Below, in pieces: positions 11,577 to 22,173 of a stretch of DNA of 64,000 nt. The notes beneath the pieces are model-generated. The model was given only the letters and a program-made list of their open reading frames with translations, searched no databases and was not told where the DNA came from. Position numbers and translations under genes: made by a program. Every line of letters begins with the position of its first letter. The stretch's first letter is position 1. The DNA is from Mycoplasma zalophidermidis (GTDB taxonomy: Bacteria; Bacillota_I; Bacilli_A; Mycoplasmatales; Metamycoplasmataceae): the NCBI RefSeq assembly GCF_018913985.1, contig NZ_JAHMHK010000001.1, forward strand, positions 124,001-188,000, written 5' to 3'.

Positions 11577-12188
11577 TTAACCTTTCTTTGATCTGCGAGG
11601 TTTTGAAGGTTCCGTAGTTCTGAAATCCTTTGGTAAAGAATTGTCCTTCTTAATTACATCAATATAGTAATCAATCAATTTAGGATTAAAGAAATATTGT
11701 TGCTTCTCATATTTATCCACAACCAATTCAAGCGTTTGATAAATAATCATTTTTAAACTTTCAGGATATTCATATTTCTTTGAATTATGAGCGAACTCAT
11801 CCCTATCAACAATTGCAAGTTCGCGTTTTGGATATGACTTAATGTCTAAATCAAAATCAATAAATTTAATAGTATTATCTTCGTAAATTGGTTTTGAGGC
11901 TATATTTACATATATATAATTATGCTTTTTCTTTAACATTATTAAAGCATTATAGTTCTCATGTTTAGGCATGAATCAAATAACGGGCTCGCGATAAACT
12001 CACGAACTTTTTTCAGTTTCGGCAACTCTTGTTTTGTAAATAAACAGCGCGAAGTGATCATCTGTGTTTCTAATAACCTTAACTCCGTTTCACTGGCGAT
12101 ATAAATAACCGTTGTATTTATAAGCCTGCACATTAATAATAGCTCCCAAGAGTGGGAACTTCATTTCTTTGTTTTTATTTTCTGGCAT
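11577..12188 (-). CDS. DUF402 family nucleoside di/triphosphatase-like protein
   Basis: The 203-residue protein belongs to the DUF402 family, in which characterised Gram-positive members hydrolyse nucleoside di- and triphosphates. Family hallmarks are the N-terminal YNGYLYRQW segment, VIWFMPKHENYN, the stretch YVNIASKPIYEDNTIKFIDFD and the basic ligands around RDEFAHN. Three TGA codons are Trp. The ATG at 12188 follows a good SD (GAGGGG) by 4 bases. A TATAAT on the minus strand (12273-12278) is the likely promoter, giving a leader of about 75 bases. It stands alone between two terminators. The C-terminal tail is basic (KPRRSKKG). Confidence 0.88.
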
Positions 12189-12342
12189 TTTTCCCCTCGG
12201 AAAGATAAAAAATATCTTTATTTTTATTAAAAAGCTCTAATCGCTTATTTTTCCAAATCAATTCAATATATAAATTATAAAATATTTTTCCGAAACTATG
12301 ACACAACTTTACGAATACACAGGCTTTATACCGCAATAAGCA

Positions 12343-12361
12343 AAATAGGCGATGCCTATTT
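12343..12361 (-). terminator. Terminator of the ABC exporter operon
   Basis: A perfect 8-bp stem (AAATAGGC/GCCTATTT) with a 3-base loop is followed by Ts on the minus strand. The permease stop codon TAG (12356-12358) is inside the stem. Confidence 0.85.
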
Positions 12362-13216
12362 ATTAATATTGAATTTATATAATGAAGCAACTGTTAAAGC
12401 AGCTATTGTTCAACAACCTGAGTAAAGTATGCAGATCCAAACATTGATTTTATGTCCAAACAAAACAATATAATCTATACCTAATGCTTCTTTACCGAAA
12501 TTAATATTACTTTCAGAAATATTTGCCAAACTTAAATATTTAAAAATATTTGTAAATTGAGTCTGCGGAATTACAGAACATATTTGAAGAAGCACATTAT
12601 TATTTAAAGAGTTTCAAGGTATATATATACCTATTAAGAACCCTATAATTGACGAAAATAATGAACAAAATGCGCTATAAACAGATTTGTTTTTAAAAAA
12701 ACTAAAGATAAGTGTAAATAATATCGAATTAAATAAAGTAGATAAAATAATCATCGGAACAAAATAAAGATAGTTATTTCAGCCATTAATTGCTGTGTGT
12801 TTAATTAACATGTAACAAACAACAATTAAGAATAATCCGGTCGAAATAATTAAATTAATAATTCAATTAATTAATATAAAACTCACTCTTATTGTTGATG
12901 ATTTGATTGGAGTAATTGAAATATCTTTTAAAACACCACTTAATTTGTCATCAACTATTTGAGTCGCACCAGTCACGGCAGTTGTGATGGTTGTTATCGA
13001 AATAATTCCAAATAACAAAAACCCATCAACCAAAGCGTCTTTAGTAATTTTAGAAGCATTTGGTATATTTTCGAAACCACCTGCCATGAGTTTTCTTATT
13101 AGTATGAAATAAATGAATAAATAGATTAATGGTGTTAAAAATGTGAAAAATACTTTGGATTTACTTTTAAAAAAGCAAAGGAAATTTCTTTTTAATAAAG
13201 CATTAAGTTGTGTCAT
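12356..13216 (-). CDS. ABC-2 type exporter permease
   Basis: This 286-residue membrane protein has about six hydrophobic segments. It begins with a basic stretch and RNFLCFFKSKSKVFFTF, typical of ABC-2 permeases. The central DKLSGVLKDISITPI coupling-helix region is the ABC-2 signature for contact with the ATPase. The start has an SD (AAGGAGAAAG) and overlaps the ATPase gene by 25 bases. The pair probably exports a drug, peptide or lipid; the substrate cannot be told. Two TGA codons in transmembrane parts are Trp. Confidence 0.88.
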
Positions 13217-14127
13217 TATTCTTTCTCCTTAGTCACGTTTAAGAATACTTCATCCATACTTCCTTTTAGAATTTCATAATCTTTGAGATTAGTGGAATAT
13301 TTATCAATGAATTGTTTTAAATCAATGAAATTCATAAATTTAATTAATCAATAATTATCTTGTCTGATAGCACCAACTTTATTGATTGTTGTTTTAATGT
13401 CTGACGCTTCGTCAAATTCATGTATTTTCAAAATTGTTGTTGAATAATTTGATTTTAATTCAAATGGTGTGCCTTCAATCAATTTAACACCTTTCTTAAT
13501 TATGATTATGTTATCGCAGTCGTTTGCCTCTTCCATATAGTGAGTAGTTAACAAAATTGTAAGATTATGATCTTTTCTAAGTTTTTTTAATATCTCTCAA
13601 ACCATTTTTCGCGATGAAGGATCGAGCCCGGTGGTTGGTTCATCAAGAAATAAAATACGTGGATTATGAACTAGTGCTCTAGCTATGTCTACCCTTCTTT
13701 TTTGGCCACCTGATAATTTACCATAAGGTCTATTTTTCAATTCATTTAGTTCAAATTCATTCATTATTCTATCAACGGTTTTCTTTACATTATTTACCTT
13801 ATCTTGATACAAAGAACATCTTATTACTAAATTTTCATATACTGTTAACTCACCGTCTAAAACCGATTCTTGAAAAACTATACCTATTTTATTTCTTATT
13901 TTATCTATGTTATTTGTTAGTAAATCGCCTTCAATATATACTTCTCCGCCGTCTTTGTTTAAAAGACCTAAAATTATATTTAATGTAGTGGTTTTACCGG
14001 CACCATTTAAGCCAATAAAACCAAATAACTCTCCTTCATTTACTTCAAATGAAAGATTGTTTACAACTTTTAGTTTGTTAAATTTTTTAACCAAACCTTT
14101 TACTTTTATCATTGTTTTCTTATTCAT
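13192..14127 (-). CDS. ABC exporter ATP-binding protein
   Basis: The 311-residue ATPase carries Walker [10 protein letters not shown], the Q-loop VFQESVL, signature LSGGQKRR, Walker [14 protein letters not shown] and the H-loop LTTHYMEEA. These define a CcmA/DrrA-type exporter ATPase. The C-terminal extension ends with an EVFLNVT motif common in DrrA-like proteins. The ATG at 14127 is chosen because GAGG precedes it by 6 bases; an in-frame ATG further downstream (MIKVKGL) is possible. It is cotranscribed with the overlapping permease. The 104-base gap to ftsY must hold divergent promoters. Confidence 0.93.
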
Positions 14128-14216
14128 TATTGCCTCGACAATAATTATAAACATATTTTATACTCAAAGCATTTAAACAATGAATGTCTTTTGCTTAAAA
14201 ATATTTGATTTTCCTT

Positions 14217-14222
14217 TAAAAT
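14217..14222 (+). promoter_or_regulatory. -10 box of ftsY, likely leaderless start
   Basis: TAAAAT lies 9 bases before the ftsY ATG, and no SD intervenes. TTGCTT at 14191-14196 is a poor -35 with a 20-base spacer. Confidence 0.5.
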
Positions 14223-14231
14223 TTAGACACT

Positions 14232-15287
14232 ATGGGATTTTTTAAATTTTTAAAAGAAAAAGTTTTTGGCAGAAAAAAGGATAAACTTGCTGAAAAAGAA
14301 CAAAAAATTGAACAATTAGAAGAACAAAAACTGATTGAATCAAAAAAACTGGAAAAATATTCGACCGGACTAAGCAATGCATCTAGTCTTGGACGAAAAA
14401 TTTTTAACCTGCAAAATAAGCACAAAAAAATTAATGAGGAATTTTTCGAAGAATTAGAAGAAATTTTAATCATGTCTGACATTAATGCTTCATTGGTGTA
14501 CGCGATTATAACCCACCTAAAAAATGAAGTAAGATTGCGTAATTTACACGATACTAAGGATATTGGTGAACTAACAGCCGATCAGATGTTTGTTATCTAC
14601 ACGAATAAAAGTGTTGTTGATACTAACTTAAATTATAAAGATGGTCGCCTTAATATTTTTGTTTTTGTTGGGGTTAATGGTTCAGGAAAAACTACTTCTG
14701 TAGCCAAAATTGCTCATAAATATATTCAAATGGGCAAAAAAGTTTTGGTAGCTGCTGCCGACACATTTAGGGCGGGAGCTGTCAGCCAATTGGATGTTTG
14801 AGCGAATCGTGCTGGTGCTGATATTGTTAAACCAGCAAAAGAAGGTGTTGACCCTTCATCAGTTGTTTTTGATTCTCTTAAAAAAGCTAAAGAAGAAAAT
14901 TATGATTTGTTACTGATTGACACCGCTGGTAGATTACAAAATAAAATAAACTTAATGAAAGAACTGCAAAAAATGTACGGAATAATAACCCGTTTCCAAG
15001 ATGACGCACCCCATGAATGTTTATTAGTGTTGGACGCAACCACCGGACAAAATGGTGTTAGCCAAGCACGGCACTTCAAAGAAGCAGCAAATCCAACCGG
15101 AATTATTTTGACTAAAATGGACGGTACAAGCAAGGGTGGAATTGTCCTTTCAATTAAAGATGAATTTGACCTTAATGTTAAATACATTGGTTTAGGTGAA
15201 GGTTTAGATGACCTCGAACAATTTGATCTTGAAAAATTCATCTACACAATGACGAAAGATTTAATGGTGGAAAATGAGCAAGATTAA
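14232..15287 (+). CDS. ftsY: Signal recognition particle receptor FtsY
   Basis: FtsY is the GTPase docking partner of the SRP and delivers nascent membrane proteins to SecYEG. The 351-residue protein has a charged, coiled-coil N-terminal segment (residues about 8-40), then the N domain, and the NG domain. GTPase motifs are VGVNGSGKTTSVAK, DTFRAGA, DTAGRLQNK and TKMDGTSKGG. A TGA at 14799-14801 is Trp in QLDVWANRAGAD. It overlaps ylxM by 14 bases, linking two SRP pathway genes. No SD is visible; see the -10 entry. Confidence 0.97.
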
Positions 15288-15501
15288 TGATATTGAACAA
15301 CGTGAAATTTACATTTCTTTATTTGAAAAATTTCAAAATTTATTAACACAAACTCAAAAACAAGCTTTTCAACTTTATTTTTTAGAAAATTTAAGCTATC
15401 AAGAAATCGCTGACATTACAGCCACAACTAGAGCAGCAGCATACGATAGTGTAAAAAAAGCAATTCAAAAATTAGAGAAATACCAAGAAAAAATTAATTA
15501 G
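15274..15501 (+). CDS. ylxM: YlxM/p13-like SRP-associated DNA-binding protein
   Basis: This 75-residue helix-turn-helix protein starts with an EQREIYISLFEKFQNLLT segment and has the sigma-region-4-like HTH in YFLENLSYQEIADITATTRAAAYDSVKKA. That is the YlxM/p13 family, usually encoded beside ftsY or ffh and thought to affect the SRP pathway. It overlaps the ftsY end by 14 bases. It is shorter than the B. subtilis protein (about 110) because the C-terminal tail is trimmed. Confidence 0.9.
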   Translation: MSKINDIEQREIYISLFEKFQNLLTQTQKQAFQLYFLENLSYQEIADITATTRAAAYDSVKKAIQKLEKYQEKIN

Positions 15502-15534
15502 CTAACTAAGAATTTATCCCGTTTGACAAAAATA

Positions 15535-15543
15535 TGCTAAAAT
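15535..15543 (+). promoter_or_regulatory. Candidate extended -10 promoter of rpmG
   Basis: TGCTAAAAT (15535-15543) is an extended -10. A TTGACA at 15523-15528 is too close to serve as its -35. A second candidate TATAAT is at 15589-15594. Confidence 0.4.
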
Positions 15544-15649
15544 AAACAAATAACACAACTAAAAATTTATTTTAATTATATTTATGGTTATAATTAAAAA
15601 ATAATTAAAAAGAATTTTACACACATAAGATTACACATAGGAGACAAGA

Positions 15650-15802
15650 ATGGCAAGAGAAGGATTTACATTCCAATGTACTGAGTGCAAAATGGAAAAT
15701 TACATTAGTAAGAAAAACAAAAAAAACCACCCAGAAAAAGTGGAATTAAATAAATACTGTGGCAAATGTAACAAACATACAAACCACAAAGAAAAGAAAT
15801 AA
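15650..15802 (+). CDS. rpmG: 50S ribosomal protein L33
   Basis: A 50-residue L33 of the large ribosomal subunit near the E site. It has the zinc-ribbon CTEC near residue 10 and CGKC near residue 37, so it is the zinc-containing C+ form. It starts [10 protein letters not shown] and ends in a Lys-rich tail. An SD (AGGAG) precedes the ATG by 7 bases. It forms a separate transcript between ftsY-ylxM and a terminator. Confidence 0.95.
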   Translation: MAREGFTFQCTECKMENYISKKNKKNHPEKVELNKYCGKCNKHTNHKEKK

Positions 15803-15813
15803 TAATCATAATT

Positions 15814-15837
15814 AATCGGCTTTGCCGGTTTTTTATT
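15814..15837 (+). terminator. Terminator of rpmG
   Basis: A 7-bp stem AATCGGC/GCCGGTT (one T-G) with a TTT loop is followed by a T run. Confidence 0.88.
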
Positions 15838-15842
15838 TAAAT

Positions 15843-15862
15843 AAAAAATAGCTAAGAAGCTA
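15843..15862 (-). terminator. Terminator of the chromate-transporter operon
   Basis: On the minus strand the short stem TAGCT/AGCTA, with a TCTT loop, is followed by six Ts. The stop codon of the second chr gene lies within it. It stands back to back with the rpmG terminator. Confidence 0.7.
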
Positions 15863-16526
15863 CTTTTAATCAAGGTTCAAATAAAATCAGCGCTATTACT
15901 ACATTACCTAATATTAACTCAAACATAGGGATTTTTTTGAAATACAAAATTAAAGAAATAATAATTCCGATTGGTACATATACATATAAAACAATTCCCC
16001 TTCACCCTGAGAAAAATATGACTGTTTTATCACTGTAATCTAATCCAAAATATTCCTTAGCTGATTTATTAAATACTACTTGTGGCGCAATTAACCCAAT
16101 AAATAACTGAATTGCTAAAGCGACAATTATTCCAGTTACAACCGGATTCATGATATTAATTAATTTCTTCAAAAACAATGAATCTTCAAACTTATCAGCA
16201 TATTTCATCGCTAATTTCATCATTAAGATAGGCGGAACACAAAATGCTAGATAAGTCAATATCATTGCTGTATAACCCCATCATTGCCCTTCCGACACCA
16301 AATATCCCGTAACGGTCGCAAATTTCGGACTTAAAATTCCTGGAGTTGAATTTGAAATTGCAAATACACTATTAATTTGTTCAGTAGTTATAGTTATATT
16401 AAATCATTTAGCAAGGGATTTTCATAACCAAGTAAATATTGGCATAAATATTTGACCACCACCAAACACAGATAATGAAACAAGAATAATAAGGGGTAGA
16501 GAAACTAATAAAGCTAATAATCCCAT
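15852..16526 (-). CDS. Chromate transporter family protein, second half
   Basis: A 224-residue membrane protein of the CHR family with about five or six transmembrane segments. The family signature FGGGQIFMPIFTWLW lies near residue 20, and NSTPGILSPKFATVTGYL is the second conserved CHR motif. It forms a pair with the next gene, as in bacteria where ChrA is split into two short subunits. Substrates in mycoplasmas are unknown; chromate itself is not established. Its ATG overlaps the stop of the first subunit by one base (TAATG), so both subunits are translationally coupled. At least five TGA codons are Trp. Confidence 0.87.
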
Positions 16527-17266
16527 TATTTGACCTCATTAATATTGTCTTGTTTTTTATTTATCTCTTCAATGTTATTCACCTCTGTTATTGAATGTGA
16601 AATTTCTACATTTTCAATTGATTTATCCGTGTTCTGGATTATTTTTTCTTGTTTTAATTGACATTTTAATTTCTTGATATTTTTTCTTTTTTGAACACAA
16701 TAAATAGCAGCAAAAATACCAATAATTAAAAACATAATTGCGACTGGAACGTTATAAGGGGTAGGAACAAATAATGAAAAAGCCATCGTAATTAAAAATA
16801 ATATTGTTCACACACCAATCTTGTTAGATTTAATTCCTTTTTTAAAATATGATCAACTAAAACCAATTAAGCTCCCAACAATAGCGACTAACACTCCAAC
16901 CTGAACCACATATAAATATTCAAGTGGTAACTTTGACAATACAAAGAATAAGGCTATTGTAACCACAATATGCGGCAATGATGCAAATAAAACGACAAGA
17001 AAACCTTTTCAAAATCCAAGTGTTTTCATTGCAATATAAGATAAAGCCTCAATAGCCATTGGACCAGGTAACATATTTGTAATAACAACATTTTTGTCGA
17101 ATTCATCACTATCTAGCCATTCATATTTATCAACAGCATATCGTTTTATCACAGGCATAAGGGCATTTCCGCCACCAAAACCAATAAAAGTTACCATAAG
17201 TATTAAGACAAATACATTTCAAAACGTGGGTTTTTTTATTATATGATTCTCTTTATTTTTATTCAT
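16526..17266 (-). CDS. Chromate transporter family protein, first half
   Basis: The 246-residue first subunit of the CHR pair carries TFIGFGGGNALMPVIKRYAV and VVITNMLPGPMAIEALSY, the duplicated CHR signature. About five transmembrane segments are followed by a charged cytosolic tail of about 60 residues (from about residue 188) rich in Lys, Glu and Asn, which is unlike the second subunit. GGAGG stands 5 bases before the ATG at 17266. TGA codons near 17007 and in other membrane segments are Trp. Confidence 0.86.
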
Positions 17267-17306
17267 TTTGCCTCCTCCATTGAAATAAATTTTACTAAAT
17301 ACTTAT

Positions 17307-20300
17307 CTAAAATAATCTCATTTGATCTGTTTCATCTAATTTTGCAAAAATGCCCATTTTTTCCATCTTTTCAACTAAAGTTTTATTAACTTTGGCCCTG
17401 GTTATAAAATCCTGAATAGAACTGAAAGACTTTTCGGTGCGAGCATTTACGATAGATTCTGCAACTGAATCTCCTAAACCGTCAAGTGATTTAAAAGGTG
17501 GTATTAGACATTTTTCATCGTTATCAATTACTCACTCATGTGCTTGTGAACGTTCAATATCTATATTTGCTATATACAAACCGCGTGCATATAGTTCGCG
17601 CACAACTTCAAGCGTAGGCATTAAATCAATTGATTTATTATCTAACTCTTTACGATTAACGGATTGAAGCTGAACTAACTTATTGTGAGCTTTTTTTCCG
17701 TTACGCACATCCACCATGCTTTCTACATCAACGGCTTTTGCGTGAGTTGCAAAATAAGATGCATAGAATGCTAAAGGTTGATTTATTTTGAATCAACCAA
17801 TTCATCAAGCCATTAGAACATATGCGACTGCGTGAGCCTTAGGGAACATATATGCAATCTTAAGCATTGAATCTATCTGCCATTCAGGAACATTGTATTT
17901 TCTTAATTCAGCTTGTTCTTCAGGTGTTAAACCTTTACCTTTACGAACCTTTTCCATAATGTTAAACGCATAACGATTCGGAACACCTTCAGCAACCAAT
18001 TTAGCAAGAATATCGTCACGACAACAGAAAATGTCAGGAAGTCTAAAGCCCTCTTTCATAATTAAATCTTGATTATTTCCAATTCAAACATTTGTCCCAT
18101 GACTTAACCCTGATATGGATACTAAATCGGCAAACGATTTAGGTTGAGCTTGTAATAACATTTGACGAACAAATTGAGTACCAAATTCAGGTAATCCTAT
18201 GGCGCCAGTTGCTTCACCACCAATATCGGATGGCTTTATACCTAATGGATCTGTAGAGTTAAATACCTTAACAATTTCTGGATCATTTTTAGGAATATCA
18301 GCAATTCTCAATCCGGTATATGTTTCTAACATTTTAATTATCGTAGGGTTATCATGCCCCAGTAAGTCAAGTTTTAAAACATTATCATGGATAGCTTTAT
18401 ATTCAAAGTGAGTAGTGAATCAGGTTGAATTTGTATCATCGGCAGGATAATTAATTGGGGTGAAATCGTAAACATCATATTCAGTAGGAATAATGATAAT
18501 ACCACCCGGGTGTTGACCTGTAGTGCGTTTTACACCATCGATTTTAGTCGCTAAATACATAGCATAAGCATCTGAGTAATCTGTATGAGTTTCTTCAATA
18601 AAATTCTTTACATAGCCAAAACCTGTTTTAGGTGCAACTGTAGATATTGTTCCCGCCCTTAATGTATGTGTTTGACCAAATAATCTTCTCGTTTCATTAT
18701 GGACTTCTCCTTGAAATTCGCCAGAAAAGTTAAGGTCAATATCGGGAACTTTGTCAGCTTTAAAACCAAGAAATGTTTCAAAAGCAATATTATGCCCGTC
18801 TCTTTCCATATCGATTTCACAGTTAGGACATTTTTTGTTTTTTAAATCATAAGCAGAAGTAATTCCAGGAACATTTGCTAATTCAAAAAACTTACATTTA
18901 TTACATAAATAATATGGTGGTAGAGGGTTAACTTCAGATATTTCGCTTAGTGTCGCAACAAGAGACGAACCAACAGAACCACGACTACCAACAACATAAC
19001 CTTCATCCAATGATTTTTTGACCAGCCTGTGTGAAATTCAATAGATTACATCAAAACCATACTCAATAATAGGGGTTAATTCAGCCTTGATTCTTTGGTC
19101 GACAATTTCAGGCAAATTATCACCATATTTTAATTTTGCATTTTGATAAACTAGTTCTCTAAGTTTTCTTGAAGAGTCATCAAATTTAGGAGTATACAGC
19201 TTGTCTTTTATAACAACGACTTCCTCACACATATCAGCAATTCTGCGACTATTAGTAATTACAATTTCTTTAATTAAATCTTCATCGCCAAGAAATTCAA
19301 ACTGATTCAACATTTCATTAGTAGTTAAAAATTCCTGGTCAGGAATAGTTAGAGTACCTTCTTTGGCCCTTCCATAATTATATAAATAGTGGCGAGCTGC
19401 ACCAATTCCTTTTGCATAAACCAAAATTTCAAAAGCTTTTTTATCAGCTTTATCGGAATATCTAACATCACCTGTAGCAACAGGGATTTTATTATATTCT
19501 TTAGCAGTTAAAATAATGTCTTTCAATCCATCGTGCAGTTGGTCTTTAGTAATGAATTCCATGTCAACCCAATGTTTGAAAACCTGTGGAGCTGGAATTT
19601 CAATATAATCATAACGTTTAATTTCCTCTAAAAATTGACTACGTGAAGCATAAAAATAATCATCGATTAATTTAGATTTTAATGTTCCTGAACCAAATAA
19701 TAAATCAGGATCGGGTTTGATATCTTCATAAAATGTTCTCGGCCCATAACTATAATTTTTGGTTAAACAATCACTTACCATTGCAAATTGTTTTTTTAAA
19801 CCCAATTGATTACGAACCAAGCTAGTAAATGCATACGGGAAACGATCTTTGAATTCATTTTCCGGTTTAAATTCTAATAAATCTTGAAATGTGAAGATAT
19901 TTTTAGTTGACATGGTGTGCATCATTTCCAATCAAATATCGGCTAGGACTTTGGCATCATAATCTCCACGGTGAGCAACATTCGGGTTATAGTTAACACC
20001 TAAATTAGCTGCTAAATCTCCAAGCGAGTGTTTTTTGCGTTCAGAAAAAATTAATCTCGATACTGCTAAAGTATCAATAACAACAACATTTGGAAATTCC
20101 ATATTATTTAACCTAAATTGTTCTTTGATAAAGTTGTAGTCAAATTTTGCGTTGTGCGCAAGAGCTATTTTGCCATTTAAATCATCATATATTTTTTGTA
20201 ATGCAACTTTACAGTCAAGACCAGTACTATCAATATCTTTTTGTGTAATCCCTGTAAGTTGTGTAGTATATGGTTTAATTTTTTCCTTGGGCTTTACTAA

Positions 20301-21650
20301 AAATTGTGTTGGCTGAGGAGCAATTTTATTCACATTAATTACATATGAACCATATTCAATTAATTCATGAAACTTTGGACTTAAACCTGTTGTTTCAATA
20401 TCAAAAGAAACATAAGAATGATCGGTAATTTTTCCACTCGGAACATCACCATAAAAAATGATTGGGTTTTTATGGAATACTGAAAAAGAAGCGGCATATA
20501 AACCTTTTACTTTAGATTTTCTTGCTTTTTGGTAAAAATTAGGATAACCTTGAACGGCATCTAAATCACAAATTGCAACGGCAGGCATACCAAATTCTTC
20601 CGCTTTTGAAATAATGTCAGGCGGATTAAATAATCCATCCATAGTATTTAATTTAGATGAAACATGCAATTCTATTCTTTTTTGGTCCTCAGAAGCAGTA
20701 TCAACACGTTTTTTATATATTGATTCAGCTTTTTCGAATGAATCAATATATATAAATCATTCTGGTTTACCAAATGTTTGATATGCAGTAGTACCAAATA
20801 ATTTAATAAAATTTCCATTTTTTAAATCTTTATTTAGAATGTCTTCATCAAGTGCATCATCTCTAAATCATTTAGCATTAATTGCGTCAGTGTGGTCAGT
20901 AATCGAAAATGAATAAATATATTTTTTATTTTTAGTAACTATTAAATCGCTAGCGTATATTTCGCCTGTAATAGTTATATTTGTTTTTTCCGGTAAATGT
21001 TTTATATTAATTATTTCAACATCCTGATATTGTTTTCTAGATCATTTTTTGCTAGGTTTACTATCCGAAGATTTGCTTTGTACGGGTTTAGAATTCATCA
21101 ATTTTAAAAATTGTTCTTGGGCTAATAAGTCATTATCTCGATTTGATGCATCAAGTTCCTTTAATACAAGACTTTGATATATTAATTTTAGATTTAAATT
21201 TTTATAACCATATTTATTCAATGAATTAGATAACTGATCAACTAAATCTTTAAACTCATTAAAACGTTCCTCACTAATAGTAGTAACTTCAAAATTTGAA
21301 CCATCCAAACCAATTAATTCTCTGTTTCAATCAAACACTTTTAGTTTTGAATATTTACTTTTAGTAGCGATTATATATTCAATAAATTTAACTAAATTAG
21401 TGTGTTTATACTGTAATAAGTCAAAACTAAAAGTTATAAATACTTTATAAATTTTATTTGCTCTTATGGCTGTTAATAAAGCAAAAAAATCTTCAGGATT
21501 TATTTCATCTCTGAAGTTTATATTAACACTGATTTGATCAATATCGGTTTCGTACTTTGTAACTTCGAGTTCAGTTTTTATCAAATTATCCGGAATTTTA
21601 AAACCTATTGAATCGCAAAATTTTTTAAATCTGATATTACTTTCATTCAT
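17307..21650 (-). CDS. polC: DNA polymerase III alpha subunit, Gram-positive PolC type
   Basis: PolC is the replicative polymerase, 1447 residues here, with domains in the usual order. N-terminal and OB regions come first, then PHP part 1, the inserted 3'-5' exonuclease (VSFDIETTGLSP, residues about 410-570), PHP part 2, and the palm with PDIDLNFSGEFQ (DxD) near residue 955. The helix-hairpin-helix and C-terminal parts follow. The exonuclease looks intact, but the PHP ligands seem lost: HLHT is HVSS, TDH is CDL and GDVHY is GDVRY. Many TGA codons are Trp. The SD is GGGGGA, and a TATAAT (minus strand, 21674-21679) is the likely -10. Confidence 0.97.
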
Positions 21651-21727
21651 AATTCCCCCAGCCTATTATTATCATTATAATTTAAAAGAACAAAACCATA
21701 AATAATGATTAGCATTTTCTTCATAAA

Positions 21728-21759
21728 TTAGAAATGAGCGCCGTAGCGCTCACTTCTAA
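21728..21759 (-). terminator. Strong hairpin ending the proS-MG284 transcript
   Basis: A stem of 6+7 bp (TTAGAA...TTCTAA outside, TGAGCGC/GCGCTCA inside, one A-C mismatch, CGTA loop) sits just after the MG284-like gene, whose TAG stop (21756-21758) is inside the stem. The minus-strand T tract is weak. It may stop transcripts in both directions. Confidence 0.7.
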
Positions 21760-22127
21760 AAACTATCGAAGTAATAAAATAAGAACTCATCAACCATTGC
21801 GGCTCGTCTTTTATAATAAGTTGTTTTAGAGCAAAGCATATCTCACCAGAATGGGTCATCGCAAGGGTCTAACAACTCATTATCTAATATTTCGCGGCTA
21901 ATGTCACTCATACATACCAACACTCTTTGCATATTTTCTGAGTAATAGTTGTATAAGTTTTTTATATCGCTAGTTAACGTTGAAGGTTTCTTGCCATTTT
22001 TAAATTCATTCATTCTTTTACTTTTGGCTCGACCTAATTCTAATTGACATATATCTTTAACACCTTTATATTTTTCGAGTTGCGTTAAATTATAATTCGA
22101 GAAGTTTTGGATTAAAAAAGAATTCAT
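21756..22127 (-). CDS. MG284/MPN403 family protein of unknown function
   Basis: The 123-residue soluble protein has no known function. Its tail, with WWDMLCSKTTYYKRRAAMVDE, and its location directly downstream of proS match the Mollicute-specific MG284/MPN403 family; in M. genitalium the neighbours are MG283 (proS) and MG284. The conserved aromatic and basic residues near the C-terminus suggest a nucleic-acid or protein-contact surface, but that is inference. It has a good SD (AGGAG, spacing 8) and one in-frame TGA (21843). A weak terminator separates it from proS, so part of its message may come from readthrough. Confidence 0.75.
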
Positions 22128-22141
22128 ATTATCTCCTAATT

Positions 22142-22165
22142 AAAAAAACCTAGCAAAACGCTAAG
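22142..22165 (-). terminator. Weak terminator after proS
   Basis: A short stem (TTAGC/GCTAG with one imperfect pair) is followed on the minus strand by seven Ts. Readthrough into the MG284-like gene is plausible. Confidence 0.5.
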
Positions 22166-22173
22166 TTAATCCA

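Noticed and set aside
12200-12226. Hairpin AAAGATA...TATCTTT before the DUF402 gene
   Set aside because: Its T run is on the plus strand, where no gene ends; probably a chance AT-rich palindrome within the promoter region.
15523-15543. TTGACA as the -35 of the rpmG promoter
   Set aside because: The spacer to TAAAAT is only 9 bases, so the two cannot form one sigma-A promoter; the extended -10 alone is more likely.
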